Positions 48,201 through 59,839 of a stretch of 64,000 nt of DNA are shown piece after piece. A model generated the notes under the pieces. It had not been told where the DNA came from. It saw only the letters and a program-made list of their open reading frames with translations, and ran no database searches. The stretch's first letter is position 1. The number at the start of each line of letters is the position of its first letter. Both the position numbers and the translations under genes were made by a program. This DNA is from Sipunculus nudus. Taxonomy: Eukaryota > Annelida > Sipuncula > Golfingiida > Sipunculidae. The stretch spans positions 59,285,676 to 59,349,675 of the forward strand of contig CM049316.1 of the NCBI GenBank assembly GCA_026874595.1. The letters are read 5' to 3'.

Positions 48201-50486
48201 GGTGTGCACAGAGCACAGCAATGTAATCAGACTCCTTAAAACATGGTATTTCATTGTGCACCTAGCCTAAATTTCAAACATGCATTGGTTTGATTACACT
48301 GAGACACAAGCTCTCATTGGTCTGATTCTTGGCCCTGTGCCAGAAAGGGTGTAATCAGCCTAAAAAGAAAAGTAGAAAGCAGTGCATGGTAACATGAAAA
48401 GATGTCTGGGAAGACTTCAGTGGATAACCACTACTCAAGGAGTATACTTGATTTCAAACATTTTTATTTTCAAATTCCCTCACTCTTCCCTGACTGGAAA
48501 AAGGGAAATATATCTTGCTGGAAATTTTCAATGCTTTCATGAAGTGTTTATCTGTTTCAGCATTACATCAAAGTACACATGGACAGGAATCTGATCTGTG
48601 GGACTTGTGGCAAGGCTTTCCCAGTCCATTCACTGCTAAAGCAGCACCAGCAGAACTGCAGCAGATTGTTCCAGTGTGGATCATGTGAGGCTGTGTACTC
48701 ATCTAGAGAAGCCCTCCAAACACACTGCCGCAGACAAATGCATAAACTGATCCTGGATGATGAACACATAGCAGATACCAAAAATATCAACTCTACAGAG
48801 GCTGAGAAATGTGGAGAGCCTTCACAGCCAATCAGTTCTGTAGATGCTGTGCATGTGACCACAGAAGGCCAGCCACAACAACCAATCAAACCTGTTCATC
48901 CTGCACGTGTGACTACAGTTGGTGGCTCTCAACAGCCTATCAAACCTGTGGATTCTGTGCATGTGGCCTCTGCTGATAAATCACATCAGCCAATCAAACC
49001 TGTAGGTTTTGTGCATGTGACCTCAGTTGATAAGTCCCCACAGCCAATCAGAACTGCAGGTTCTTTAAATGTGACCTCAGTGGATAAGTCTAAAACTACT
49101 CAAATAGAATCTCAAGCTGCAAGTATAATATTACCGTCTAGGGTATCAGGTGGTAAAGAGAATGTGAACAAACCAAAGCAAGTGCACATATTACCAAAAA
49201 CTGACACTATTCTTGTGTCTATGAACAGTGACTCAGGTCCAGCTATTCTGCTGATGGGAGGCCTGCAACCTGTGAAGGAGGTCAGAACAGGATTAAGACC
49301 ACTAGCAGGAAAGCCTGTGGCACATTGTATTACACATGAAAAGCAGGCAGGCAATGTTCAGTTGACTCCTCTAAGATTACAGACATCAGAAACTCAGACA
49401 GTGAACAAGGAGAGCATAGCAGTAGGACCCGATATTAATGACATCAGATCGTGTGTTCAGAGTCGTGCCGTTCAGGTTAAACCAACTAAACGAAACATGG
49501 TCGCTCAAACCACTGGAGACTACATCCTGCAGAAAGCCATGGAATGTGCTGAGATACCAGTCCACAGCAAGAAATCAGAGAAAAATCGAAGTCATAAATT
49601 AAAGAGTAGTGAGACCCAAACAGGTCCAGTGGCTAAACGGAGTAAGAAATCTCACCGGGAAAGTGGTAAGAAATCAAGCAAAGTAGCAACAGCTACAACA
49701 GTTGTGACCTGCCCTGCTTTGCCTAAACCAATTACAACAGTAGATCAATCAGCCCTAATTGATGATCTGAACGATCTCCTGACTGAAGATTTCAATGACA
49801 CAGAGACACAGACGACCATAGACTGGGAGGCATTGCAAGGCAACATGGCTGAGAGTAATTACACACAGACAGTAGAGAGTTTTCTTGCGGGCAGTTGGAA
49901 TGCAGGTTCACTTCAAACAAGTGAAACCCAGACTGCCCCTGCAGCTTTGGAAAGTCACACCCAATCTTTGTCAGATAATCCAGTGTTTCACAATCAAGAT
50001 GTGTTGCTGTCTGAAGGGGCTGCAGCACAGACTGTGGCAGCCACGTCTAATGTGTACAGCCAGTGTGTGGAGACGCAGACATCATTAGCTGGCTGCACCT
50101 TCCCAGAATTCCTCCCTGCTGTAGATGCCAGCACTGGCATTGAGCTTATGAACATGGAAACCCAAACCATGAACGATGTCATCGAGGATTTGTTCAACCA
50201 CATGGAAACCCAAACCACGAGTGATGATATACTTACAGAACTTGGTCTCGCTCATATTGAAACACAGACAACATTGTCTGTAGGCCCTGGTGATGACTTT
50301 GATTCTATGAATGTTGAAACACAGACCAGTATTCATGCGTTACCAGTGTCTGCTAATACTCATGGTAATGATATGGAGACACAGACGTTTTTCCCTCGAG
50401 AGATGTGTGATGCTGGTCAGCTGACTGACTCTCACACACAGACTTCCTTACATGACCTAGAACAACTGATGGCTGATCTGGAATAA
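36083..50486 (+). CDS. ATMIN: ATM interactor (ATMIN/ASCIZ) orthologue, three exons
   Basis: Nuclear zinc-finger transcription factor; in vertebrates and flies it drives expression of the dynein light chain LC8 (DYNLL1) and is held in check by LC8 binding. Spliced coding parts are 36083-36214, 47355-47480 and 48561-50486, giving 727 aa (human about 823). Zinc fingers: C17-C22-H35-H40, C63-C68-H87-H92, C99-C102-H115-C119 and C125-C128-H141-H147. This order, including the C2HC third finger and a KLQD after finger 1, matches human ATMIN. A basic KRSKK cluster at 445-460 may be a nuclear signal. Residues 364-714 carry twelve TQT motifs, ten of them ETQT, the known LC8-binding signature. All introns are GT-AG and phase 0; intron 2 splits finger 2. 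The start ATG is tentative because an acceptor-like site lies four bases upstream. Confidence 0.92.
38791..40745 (+). repeat. tandem array, 336-339 bp period, about 5.8 units
   Basis: GTTAAC or GTCAAC anchors recur at 38791, 39128, 39464, 39803, 40142 and 40481. Each unit has a GGGGCCCCAAAGT-type segment, GGTGGCGCCACC or a near variant, and an AT-rich spacer. Confidence 0.9.
40850..42250 (+). repeat. tandem array, 278-286 bp period, about 5 units
   Basis: ACATCCAAGCT-type anchors recur at about 41129, 41407, 41685 and 41971. Each unit carries two GGTGGCGCCACC-type palindromes about 130-150 bp apart, plus AACCGTTTGACCGAT and GCACAGCGTCTGTCTGTT segments. Confidence 0.9.
43356..44563 (+). repeat. 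degraded repeat ending in the same terminal motif
   Basis: A further terminal motif (AGCTGAGCACAGTGACCCATGGGTCCCTTGTT) sits at 44532-44563 without an obvious matching start, so at least one more element end is present. The rest is AT-rich with a short poly-C at 43528. No gene seen. Confidence 0.5.
44598..46530 (+). mobile_element. uninterrupted sister of the 37439-42745 element
   Basis: It runs from AGCTAAGCTGACTATAAG to CAGCTGAGCGCCG, GACCCATGGGTC and CCTTGTT. About 1.5 kb aligns with 37439-38722 plus 42537-42745. It supplies the empty site for the innermost insertion. Confidence 0.75.
46531..47354 (+). repeat. degraded element tail at the end of ATMIN intron 1
   Basis: Segments such as GGGCACAAACTGTGACCTAGAATCTT resemble the unit of the 336-339 bp array. 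A decayed terminal motif (CAGCTGAGCATCATGGCC...CACTTGTT) lies at 46978-47008. The last 340 bp is ordinary intron. Confidence 0.5.
47355..47480 (+). other. ATMIN: ATMIN coding exon 2
   Basis: 42 codons in phase 0 with the two cysteines of zinc finger 2 (HCPVEGC). Human ATMIN has the equivalent CCPIEGC. The exon ends CAG before GTGAGG. Confidence 0.9.
47481..48560 (+). other. ATMIN intron 2
   Basis: GTGAGG donor and TTATCTGTTTCAG acceptor, about 1.08 kb. No other feature is recognised inside. Confidence 0.85.
48825..49094 (+). repeat. in-frame 54-bp minisatellite in ATMIN, five copies
   Basis: Five consecutive 18-residue repeats (protein positions 175-264), each starting QPI and followed by a V-H/R-V-T/A-S-type stretch such as HVTSVDKS. 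The middle three share QPIKPV. The region lies between the zinc fingers and the TQT domain and I recognise no counterpart in human ATMIN. Confidence 0.85.
49389..50444 (+). other. LC8-binding TQT cluster of ATMIN
   Basis: Twelve TQT motifs: ten ETQT, one NYTQT and one SHTQT, plus two weaker relatives (HTQS and AQTV). They become denser towards the C-terminus, with METQT, METQT, IETQT, VETQT and METQT in quick succession. TQT is the anchor of LC8-binding sites, and S/T-Q dipeptides are also possible ATM-family kinase sites. Confidence 0.9.
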
Positions 50487-50630
50487 ATGTAAACAGTAAA
50501 GCTGCATGGATCAAATATACTGTATCCTGAAATTGGTTTATATAGATGTATGATTGCTCTTCTGAATATCTTCATCTCTTTACCTGACACTAAGTGTGAA
50601 TGCAAAATGTAACAATTCTTGACACACAAC

Positions 50631-50636
50631 ATTAAA
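50631..50636 (+). terminator. candidate proximal polyadenylation signal of ATMIN
   Basis: ATTAAA about 145 bp after the stop. A canonical AATAAA lies at 51991-51996 and could be the distal site. RNA data would be needed to choose. Confidence 0.35.
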
Positions 50637-50810
50637 ATATACAGCAGCATCAAGCTGTTTCCATGTGGACATACTATACAGTTGTAACTTGAGAATCTGT
50701 TAATATGTAATCTTTAATTTATGTTGGAATACAAGGCTGCCATTTTATCAAATCATGCTAGGCAGGAGGCTTATTCTATGAAAACAGGTGTCACTCACTT
50801 AATGAAAGAG

Positions 50811-51150
50811 GGCCTGGACAGCTGAGCGGTAAAACACTTGGCCTCCGCTGATGACCCGGGTTCAGTCCCAGGTGCTGCCATGAGAGTGGGTTGTAGTGGC
50901 CCATCCAAGGTCAGTGGTTCTCTTTGGGTTCTCCAGCTTCCACCACTTCTCTCACTACAATTTTCAATTCTATCAGTATCTTCTATTTTCATCTTAAACA
51001 TCTAACTGTATACCTAATCAGTCTGTCAAACTGTGTCGTTGCTGAGGGAGGCAGTGCGGTCCAGATTTTCCAGAGACCTGTGACTGGCTTGAGCGCCAGA
51101 TTCACTTTCATTCATTCAGTCAGTCACTGAATGAAAATTGTTGTATGTTT
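50811..51150 (+). mobile_element. tRNA-derived SINE
   Basis: The head has a box A-like segment (GCTGAGCGGTAAAACACTTGG, from 50821) and a box B, GGTTCAGTCCC (50859-50869), at tRNA-like spacing. A conserved-looking GGGTTCTCCAGCTTCCACCA block and an unrelated body follow. It could be part of the ATMIN 3' UTR if the distal poly(A) site is used. The boundaries are approximate and the family is not assigned. Confidence 0.75.
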
Positions 51151-53746
51151 TTATGTGTATAAGCAAATTAAAACACAATATTTGTGATGATGAAACCGTT
51201 TCATTGGAGAGACACTTGTTACTATACTGAAGAATGTTTGAGACAGTTGAACATCCAAATGTCAGAGAATAGTTTCAATGGCATACTGGACTTAATTATC
51301 CTGGGAACATCTTGGGTTGTCTATACTACCCTGTACTGACACAGAGCAATATTAGTGGGATCCATTCATTAATGACGAAATATTGTTTCTGGATTTTCAA
51401 GGGTCGCAATGTCAAGTCACGACTGTATATATACATATATGCATGAAAAATTACATACAAGATTTTGTAACTGTTGTGTTTCCATGTGTCCATCAACACT
51501 ACAGGAGTAATTTTCATGAATAGAGTCATTGGGAACTCCAGTATTTCCAGTAAAATGATGTCACTCCAGGATCTTATTGTGGAAGATCTTTCAAGTCCAA
51601 TGTACCATTACATATACTTCTGGACGATGCATGCATATATGGGTACATGGAAACAGAGCTTAATAGTGCCAATATGATACAATATTATTTTTTACACTGC
51701 ATGTTATTTGCATTGAGCACTTAATAGAATAAGTTGCAGGGTAAATTGCACCTTGTGAATCTAATTTATTGCTGAATCATTTTGTTATCTGATGGCATTT
51801 ACACTCTATATAACAGCAGGAATAACATTCTGTTGGATCTTATAACATAGAACAGGGAAAGACATTAATGTAACATGTCATATTACTGCAGTGGTACAGT
51901 TGATGCTTAGAGGAGTGTGCATAATATTTCCAGATACTGTTGTCCACATTTTATTCACTGTTTGTATATCAAAGGTAGTGCCTTTTCATTAATAAAATAT
52001 ATAGAAACTCATAACATCTTACTCAAATATAAAGTTGAACTTAACTGTGTTAAGAAGACAAATTGAAGACAAACCCATAACGGTGGCGCACAAGTCCGGC
52101 GTCCCAACTGCTTCCCTAGAAAAGCAAGCTTGCCTAGCGAGACAGTAAGGTCCGCTTTTATGTCACCACATAACAACTGATGTAAAAAAGGGTTATAACT
52201 TGAAATCAGAGTTATAAATCATTATCCACTGGAAATCAGAGTTAGGAATCATCTTCCACCTATCTGAGTAGCTTAGCTTTCACAGACCATGATTCAGTGA
52301 GCTGTTCTGGTGTCCTGTTTCTGGTACACGTGTGTTCTTGTTCAGAAGGCAGGTGAAAAATGTATTGTCTAAATTTTGTTCGTTGGTTTTGAATTGCAGT
52401 TGTGATTTTGGCCAGAGCACTAACAGGCTGAAACAGGGTCTGTGAAAGCATAGCTAGTTTCTATGGACCTGATCATCTTAAGATTAAGCTATAAAGGTGT
52501 GTGTAAGACTTGTTTATCGAAATACGGCCTTTCACACATGATATAGGGGTAAACTTGTGGCCACTGTGAACTAAAGTGAACAAGATCTGGTTAGCTTATA
52601 CAAAGTGACTTTACTACATGATCTGTTTCAATGGACCAGTAACTTTGAACAAACATGCCAGGCAGGAGTATGCTAGATCAGCTTGAACTTGCATATGGTT
52701 AACAGTTTGGTGCCAAATGTACCTTTATCTTTGGTCATTCAGGTGAACAGTCATGGAAAAAAAAAGTAGAATATTCTTACATTCAGATGTGGATATATGG
52801 AAATATTTTTATTCATATTTGAATAAATGATGCAATATTTTTTATGTCAGATACATTGAAGTCATGCTCTCTTAGCATTAACTTATCTGTGACCTGGAAC
52901 AAATGTACAGATGGATATCCTTATTTATTTATTATAGGATGTTTACAAATGTAATTTGTATGGTTCTTTGTTTGTGTTTGCTAATGTCATAATGACCAGT
53001 TTTAGACGAATGTAGGAACATTGAAATGTACTAAATGGTCAAATACTGGCTACTTGAAACACCAAAGCTTGAGATTCTGTTTCCATACAGTCCATTTACA
53101 GTAAAACTTCACATAATGACTCCCTCAGTTTAGCCACCACCTCCTGGATGTACACAGGTTTTTCTGAGATAATGGGGCAAAAAAAGATACTGGTTGCAAC
53201 AAATGTGGTCCATTGCAGTTTCAGATTATAAAAGAAGGTAAAAGCAGTATTTCAGTTCTCATAAGAACATTTTATATTTAAAAAGAAATATGTTTTATAC
53301 ATCTTAATTAGAAAAAAAAACTTGAGAACTGAAACCATCACACAACCCATAAAATAATGTGCAGTTGTAGTGAATACTTTAATCACCAGATCGCACTACT
53401 GCATGTTTGCTTTGCAGTTCCAGCCATCACACCTTGTATGATTTATGATTGTGTGCAGGACTAGACCCAGCTATGAGCTTGATCATAATACATTATTTAC
53501 AGTTAAGTGAGAGTAATGTAAACAGCCAGCTTGGCCAGTCTGGGTAAATATTCAGGTGCACAGTAAACACAAAAAAGAATACAGTCCACTTACATTGAGG
53601 CGGGGTGGGAGGGCATTGCTTTGGTGGGCAGAACACCCCTTAAGGGGGCAAGGGCAGCTTGAACACATAATTGCTGTTGCATTAAATTCCTTGTACTATA
53701 TGCTATATGGCAGACTTGCATCAAGTTGTTAGGAAAGTGTGAGAAT

Positions 53747-53786
53747 TTTAATAATAATAATAATAATAATTATAATAATAATAATA
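53747..53786. repeat. AAT microsatellite
   Basis: Imperfect (TAA)n of about 40 bp. Confidence 0.85.
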
Positions 53787-56139
53787 TTTTTTTTAATTCA
53801 CCAGAAATGGTGCTCTCAAAGGCTGTACATGACTAAAATGTGACAAATGTAATATAAGACAAATTAATTATAATTAATTAACAAAATTAAGTTTAAAACA
53901 ATAAATATATTGCATTTTCAAGAGAATAAGAATCACAGAAGTCTACAGACCACAATATCTAAATCTGTGTGAACATATGAGATGAGATTTCAGATGAGAT
54001 GTAAAAGATCACAAACTTGATTGCAATCCCAGGAGTGAAGCTCACAGTTTTGGTTGAATGAGCTTAAATACAGATAGTATGAAGCCAGCTGTGTTTTTTA
54101 TGCCTTGAATACAAGGACTTAAACTGACTGCGAGTGGTTTTTTATTCTGCAAAGCAATATATATATTTCCTAGTATGGTGATTTGTAGAGTTAGCAGATC
54201 AAGACCTGATATACTTATTTTTTTATTAAACATTTTTTGTCTTGCTCTGTACACTTCAAAATTTAAGAAAATAGCAAATTAATATTGAATATTCATATTA
54301 TTATTAATAGGCAGAGGAAAACATGAACATGCATGTGATCATTCATGGTTGAGAATTACACTTACTTTTTTAAGCATACTTTTTTTCTCTGAAATGACCT
54401 CCCAAACCCTCATCTGGATTTCTTTAACTTGTATTGGTAATTCTTTAATATGTTCAACAAACCTTTACCTTTTTTACAAAAGGTCACTGTGATTGTGTCT
54501 CATCTTTAAAAACCTTTGATCAGCCCATGCTATGGACTGCATGCCATTTGGCCGATCATGAGGATATAGGGACCCCTGGGCTCTCAGCCCACAGTCCAGT
54601 CAGCACAACTGTATTTGTTGATTATGAGTGGACATATTCATGCTGTTAGTAAACAAACTCTTGAAAGGTGTATCACAGGACATTACACACATACTAAGCC
54701 AAGGTCCTTATGCTCAACAGTATTTGTGCCTAAATAAGGAACAGGTGGCCTTAGGTATAACATAATCCATGGAGCAAACACTGCCTGGTTTATAACTACT
54801 ACAATTATGTACAGAGGTGGATCTGCATGGTAACAAGAACTGTTCAATAGACTGGTGCATGGGCTCAGCATTAGGTCTGTTGTCTGGGTGGGGTATATTG
54901 AATTCTACTTTTTAATGCAAAGCATTCACCAGGGATTATTGGGACATTAGTGGTACTTGCTGCTTGGAATTAAAATATTTACGGTATGCCTAATCAGCCT
55001 TGGAGAAAATCTGTGTGCTACAGTATGGATTAGTGCTACACTGTCTTTGTGAAATTCAGAATGGTTGCACTTCTCAATAATACCCTATTTAATATTTATA
55101 ATTGAACAACACCTAACAAATGCATAATCAATATCAGTACCTGGAAACAGGTAATAGTTTTGTGTTTTCCGCAAAATCTATATATAATTTATATTATTTG
55201 ACTGCAATGCACATTTTGCATATTGTAGCTCATTGTATTTATGCATAAAATTTGAGTACTCTTAATTATCTGTGGAGAATAAAACACTGCAGTGCTATTT
55301 GTTTTCTCCAGGAAAACAAGCTTGAAAGGTCTTTAAACCTAATTGTTAATTTGATTTAACCTGTTTTATTAAATATGCCACATTAAAATAATTATTCTAT
55401 GATTTAATAATCAACATGTATAGCTAGCCAGATGTCTTGAATATTATAAACAGTTTTGTTTCACTTCTTATATCATATACCACATAAAAACTATGATTTA
55501 AAATCAACAAGAGCTTGCCAACATTCTTTGAACAATACCATGCATATCACAAATACCAGTATGGCTGTAATAGCCTGTATGTGGGTTTGTGTGTCAGACA
55601 AAAGGTCTCAGAGTAACAAGGGCCTAGATACATTCCATCACTTTACATCAGTTTGAATCTTGAGGATATTAACATAAAAACATGCTATCATACATAAAAA
55701 ATGCATGAAAATCACAGGATGGATGTACAAAAAGTGGAAATTTTTAGGTAAAATGTGTTATTATCAGTCATTCTCACAATGAGATGAAAGTTTTACAAAT
55801 GAAATGATATTTTCAGTGATCTTGTTGAATTGGAGGTAGAAACAACCCCTTCTAGAATAATTTCCAAGTGCATGTGATTATAATGTGACCAACCTCTGTG
55901 CCATGCTTAGATATACAGATTTTGTTATCTTAGTTGCCTGCATGCTTCTGTATGTGGCGAGATTAGGCTAATATTTACACCATTAAACACCTTATGCCAT
56001 GGAGTAAGATAAGAACAACTCAATATATGACCTACAATGATTTATCACTCAGAAAGAAGCAAGCGTGTCCAACTATAATTTGAGGATTTATCCATAGTAC
56101 CAAAAAATGTTATTCTGCTCAAAACTTGTTGGTACATGT

Positions 56140-56340
56140 TCCTTGACAAAAAGACTCTCTGCACACAAATTCTTGCATGGACACTGTCCTAAGAAAACTT
56201 CCGTTTTGAATCATCGCACCCTCATCTAACCCTGACAGGTTTATTTCTCCAAATTTCTCAAAACCACTTATGGGGGCTGCCATTTTGCATACACAATAAA
56301 ACCCAGATGCCATAGGCCACATCATAATTCATTATGGGTA
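56140..56340 (+). repeat. diverged repeat, partner at 57540-57700
   Basis: Both contain CTAACCCTGACAGGTTT, a TCTCAAAA segment, ACACAATAAAA and CCAGA-C-GATG, in the same order. The copies are well diverged, so this is an old dispersed repeat. Confidence 0.5.
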
Positions 56341-56919
56341 TAGGCCTATGGCACTAGTATACATATGTTTAAGGGGGGCTTACTATTGAAAGAAAACTTT
56401 GAAGGTTAAATACATTTCTGATATATTCATGAAATCTGGACTGGGTCCAAAGATGGCTTTCAGTTAGTGTAGACTGCATGTATTTATGTTTGTGTATCAT
56501 TTTACAATAAGTCAGAAATCCATATTGATATAGGACTGGGTCATCTTCAGAGATTTTCATAGATTTGGAAGCCATAACTCCATTCCTACAGACTGAAATA
56601 ATAGTGCTTAGAGTAATTAACCCAGGTCCAGGCAAGAATCTGTCTGCGGAGAGTTTGGTGGGAAGGGGATGTGTATTGGCAAAGTTTAGAGCAGGACAAC
56701 GCTTTAATTATACCACGCCCAAGTCCTGAAGTATGAAAAAGCCTACCGTAATACAGTGGAGCAGAAGAAAGACTAATTGGCAGGTGTTACATTTTAAGGT
56801 CATTTGAAGGTCCGTGCAATCACATTTTAATTTTTTTTTTTAAATAACATAAAAAATGTAGTTTATCAGATTTTATATCCATCCTATGTTGATTAAATTT
56901 TTTGTTGTTGCCTAACCAG

Positions 56920-57093
56920 TGGTTGGATGAAGTCGAAATTTCAAAGTCAGAAATAAAATATCAAGGTCCGTTAGGAAGAATCCACAACTCTCTGATCATA
57001 TTCTTTTCTGTGATCTGTCAAGCTTATGCTGAATTGGAAAAAAAAGGCAAACACAGTGATCTTATTATTCAATGCCAATTGAATGAATTTTGA
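56920..57093 (+). pseudogene. exon-like open segment, unrecognised
   Basis: A T-rich tract ending CCTAACCAG is followed by 58 codons (starting WLDEVEIS) to a TGA. Composition is protein-like, with a hydrophobic stretch near the middle and a lysine-rich segment after it. I recognise no family and see no partner exons, so it may be chance, a remnant or a terminal exon of an unseen gene. Confidence 0.15.
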
Positions 57094-57539
57094 GGACTCT
57101 ATAAACACATAACATATGTTTACACAGACAGTCTTTTAAGGTATATTATGACAGTGTTTGAAGTGTTCATGTTACTGCATATCACAAAGATATATATAAA
57201 GAACAACCTGAGGTGGTTTATGTTGTGTGGAGGGCTCTCGCTGCAGTAGAAGTGCTGACCTACTTCTTACTATTGATCAATGGAGTAGGTGTACTCGGAA
57301 CTGGAGTATACCATACAGTATCCATGAAAATCTACGGCAATTGCCCCTTGGCACTGGCTCCTTTATCTGGCTGTGTTTATCTCTAGTCGTGCAGTCTATT
57401 TACAGGCCTGAGTAATGGTTTGACTGGACCACAGAATGGAGGATGCAGATTTATATTTAATTACCTTAATCCTACTATAATTTGAGCATGGTAAAACAAG
57501 TGTTATTCCAGTCTAAGCTTTGCAGATACACGTCCCTTT

Positions 57540-57700
57540 GCCACCAAACTCTCTCAGAAGATCAATTCTCACCTGGACCCTGGGTCTTCAGAGTACTTTC
57601 ATGATGCATCCCTGGGCTCTTGTCTAACCCTGACAGGTTTTTTACTCCCACTTTCTCAAAACACAATAAAAACCAGACCCTGATGTCACAGGCTGCATAC
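57540..57700 (+). repeat. diverged repeat, partner at 56140-56340
   Basis: Second member of the pair described at 56140. Confidence 0.5.
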
Positions 57701-59839
57701 TGAATTTTTGGTTACACCCCTAGTCAGTGAAATTTGTATTGTTTCCCATTGATAAGGCTGACATATTTGTTTGTCTCACAAATTCCAAAGGGAGAAATCA
57801 TCTCAGAAAATGAAGGGTTTGAAATACTGCACTGTAATCCTTCCTTCCGAATCCTCTGTCAGATCTCATTGGTACTGAACCCACTTCAATACCCTTTCAG
57901 TATAAGCCTCTGGCTATTTAAATATATTTTAATCCACTCAATATGATCCTTGGTTTATATGACTCTACCTCTACAAAAGCTCTCAATAGTTTACTTTGTG
58001 GTATATCAAACTTTCTTCTATGTGCCCTTATTAATCAAAGGAATCTTCTGACCTCTAAGCATTCAGTATGGGCTTTCATTTGAACATGAATTTCTCCATG
58101 AGCAGTTCATTGGGTCGTCTATTGTTATCATCAAAGAAACTGGATATTTACTTGTTAGATAACTCTCATTTACAGTAGTCACAGGTAATCAGTACAGGTG
58201 ACCCCATGTTTGTCACTGTGTGGTCCCACCAGGGTTGTTGACCTAGATGGACTCTAGCATGACAGGTAATCTTATCACTTTACTGGGATACCAAGATCAA
58301 ATAGCTATCTTATTCTGTTTAATCTGTTTATGCTTGCTTTCACTTTCTCATCTACTGATAGAGAAATCCATATTTAATATTCTATTGATGCCATGGAGAG
58401 TGTAACTAGTCTGTAACCCAGCTGTTAAGACTAATGGACTTTGGATTCACATGTTTAGAATCAGGTATCAGTAGCTATGAATGGTGGCTATGATTTTTGA
58501 CTATAGAGTCTATGGCATATCGGAGGATGTCTAGATTTAAAATGAGCCTTCAAGTTAAAAATAAATGCCGTCTTCTTGACAGAACCTACCGGTAATATAT
58601 TCAAACTATACATGCCAAAAATATCAAATTATAACCTCTGTATTTTTTTAACTACATGGACAAAATATAAAAAATCAAAAAGGCTGAATACAATCATAAC
58701 ATTCTTATTATATTTATGTGGTTTTCTACATCCTTATTTCATTTACTTAAAACACTGACCTATACTTTACAAATATACAACAATAAACTGTAAATACATT
58801 CAAATTAAGATTATGCATGCAGTCCATCACCATTTGGATGGTTATATACTATCAGGAATCTAGCTTATACAAATTAATTCTAACACACGCACTGATTGAC
58901 TTCATCTGATGTGTTAAAACTTGACATAATGTACATGTATAGGTTATTCCCTGTCATACATTATGTTTTGCCTGGATGCTTTTCTGGTTTCTGTCCCCAA
59001 AATTGGTTTACTCTAGATTCAGTTGTCAGAAATTTCAATATTTTTGTACAGCAATCTGGTGTCCTTTGTTGCTAAGAAGTCTGTCTCAGAAATTTTGGAA
59101 GGTACAAATTTCAGGTCCCCATAGTAGACCATACAGTTTATGGGTCCTCAACTCAGGAGCACTATGAGTTACATGACAACCCTGTCACACATAACATCCC
59201 ATAGTCAAGTACCATACACTTGACTTTCTGTGGCTGTGCTACAATAACAACTGCCTCTTCAGGTAATATGGCAACCACATGCTAACCATGGCAACTACCT
59301 TTCAAGTTTCAAGCCATCATACTGCCAGCTACCAATGCTTGTAAAAGACTCTAGGATAATAAATAGTGAACTGAGGTCTAAACCCATGAACAATATTAGT
59401 CAGGAACAAGTTTTTCTTGAAAGCGTTGGTCTAAACAAGAATAAAATACAAAGTAGGCAATTAGCTAAGTAGTGTCTGTCACAGAAAATATAGATCAGGA
59501 AAGCGTTTGTCTGTGGATTATTGACCAGGACAGGTGTTACAAGACTACATTTGAATCAAACCTGTCTGTGGAGTGCCCAATAATACCAGGCATGTATTAT
59601 AAATAATCTTTCAGCAGGCTGAGTATTGTTTTAGTGCCAGTAAATTCTTAATGTATCAGATGTTACTGATTATGTGTATCTATAGGCCATCTAATACACT
59701 TGGTATATAAACAGTGAAACCTCACTTTCATGCCTATTTCTTGTCAGGTATCTCCAACATAAATGGTCCTATAAGTTGTAACATGTTCAGCCATGACAAA
59801 ATAGCTGTCAATTTGTTACATCGGCAGAAGTGCATTTTT

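Larger units (their letters stand above)
48561..50486 (+). other. ATMIN: ATMIN coding exon 3 (terminal)
   Basis: 641 codons plus stop. It opens with HYIKVH, the histidine half of finger 2, then fingers 3 and 4, the 18-residue repeat region, the basic cluster and the TQT region. A large undivided last exon holding the LC8-binding domain also occurs in vertebrate ATMIN. Confidence 0.9.
51151..59839. other. gene-poor region downstream of ATMIN
   Basis: No convincing protein gene or structural RNA is recognised. It includes an AATAAA at 51991, an AAT microsatellite at 53747-53786, a diverged repeat pair at about 56140-56340 and 57540-57700, and one exon-like segment at 56920-57093. Short open frames elsewhere look random. 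Confidence 0.5.

Noticed and set aside
50821-50869. Functional tRNA gene
   Set aside because: Box A and box B are present, but the sequence does not fold into a full cloverleaf and continues into a SINE body.
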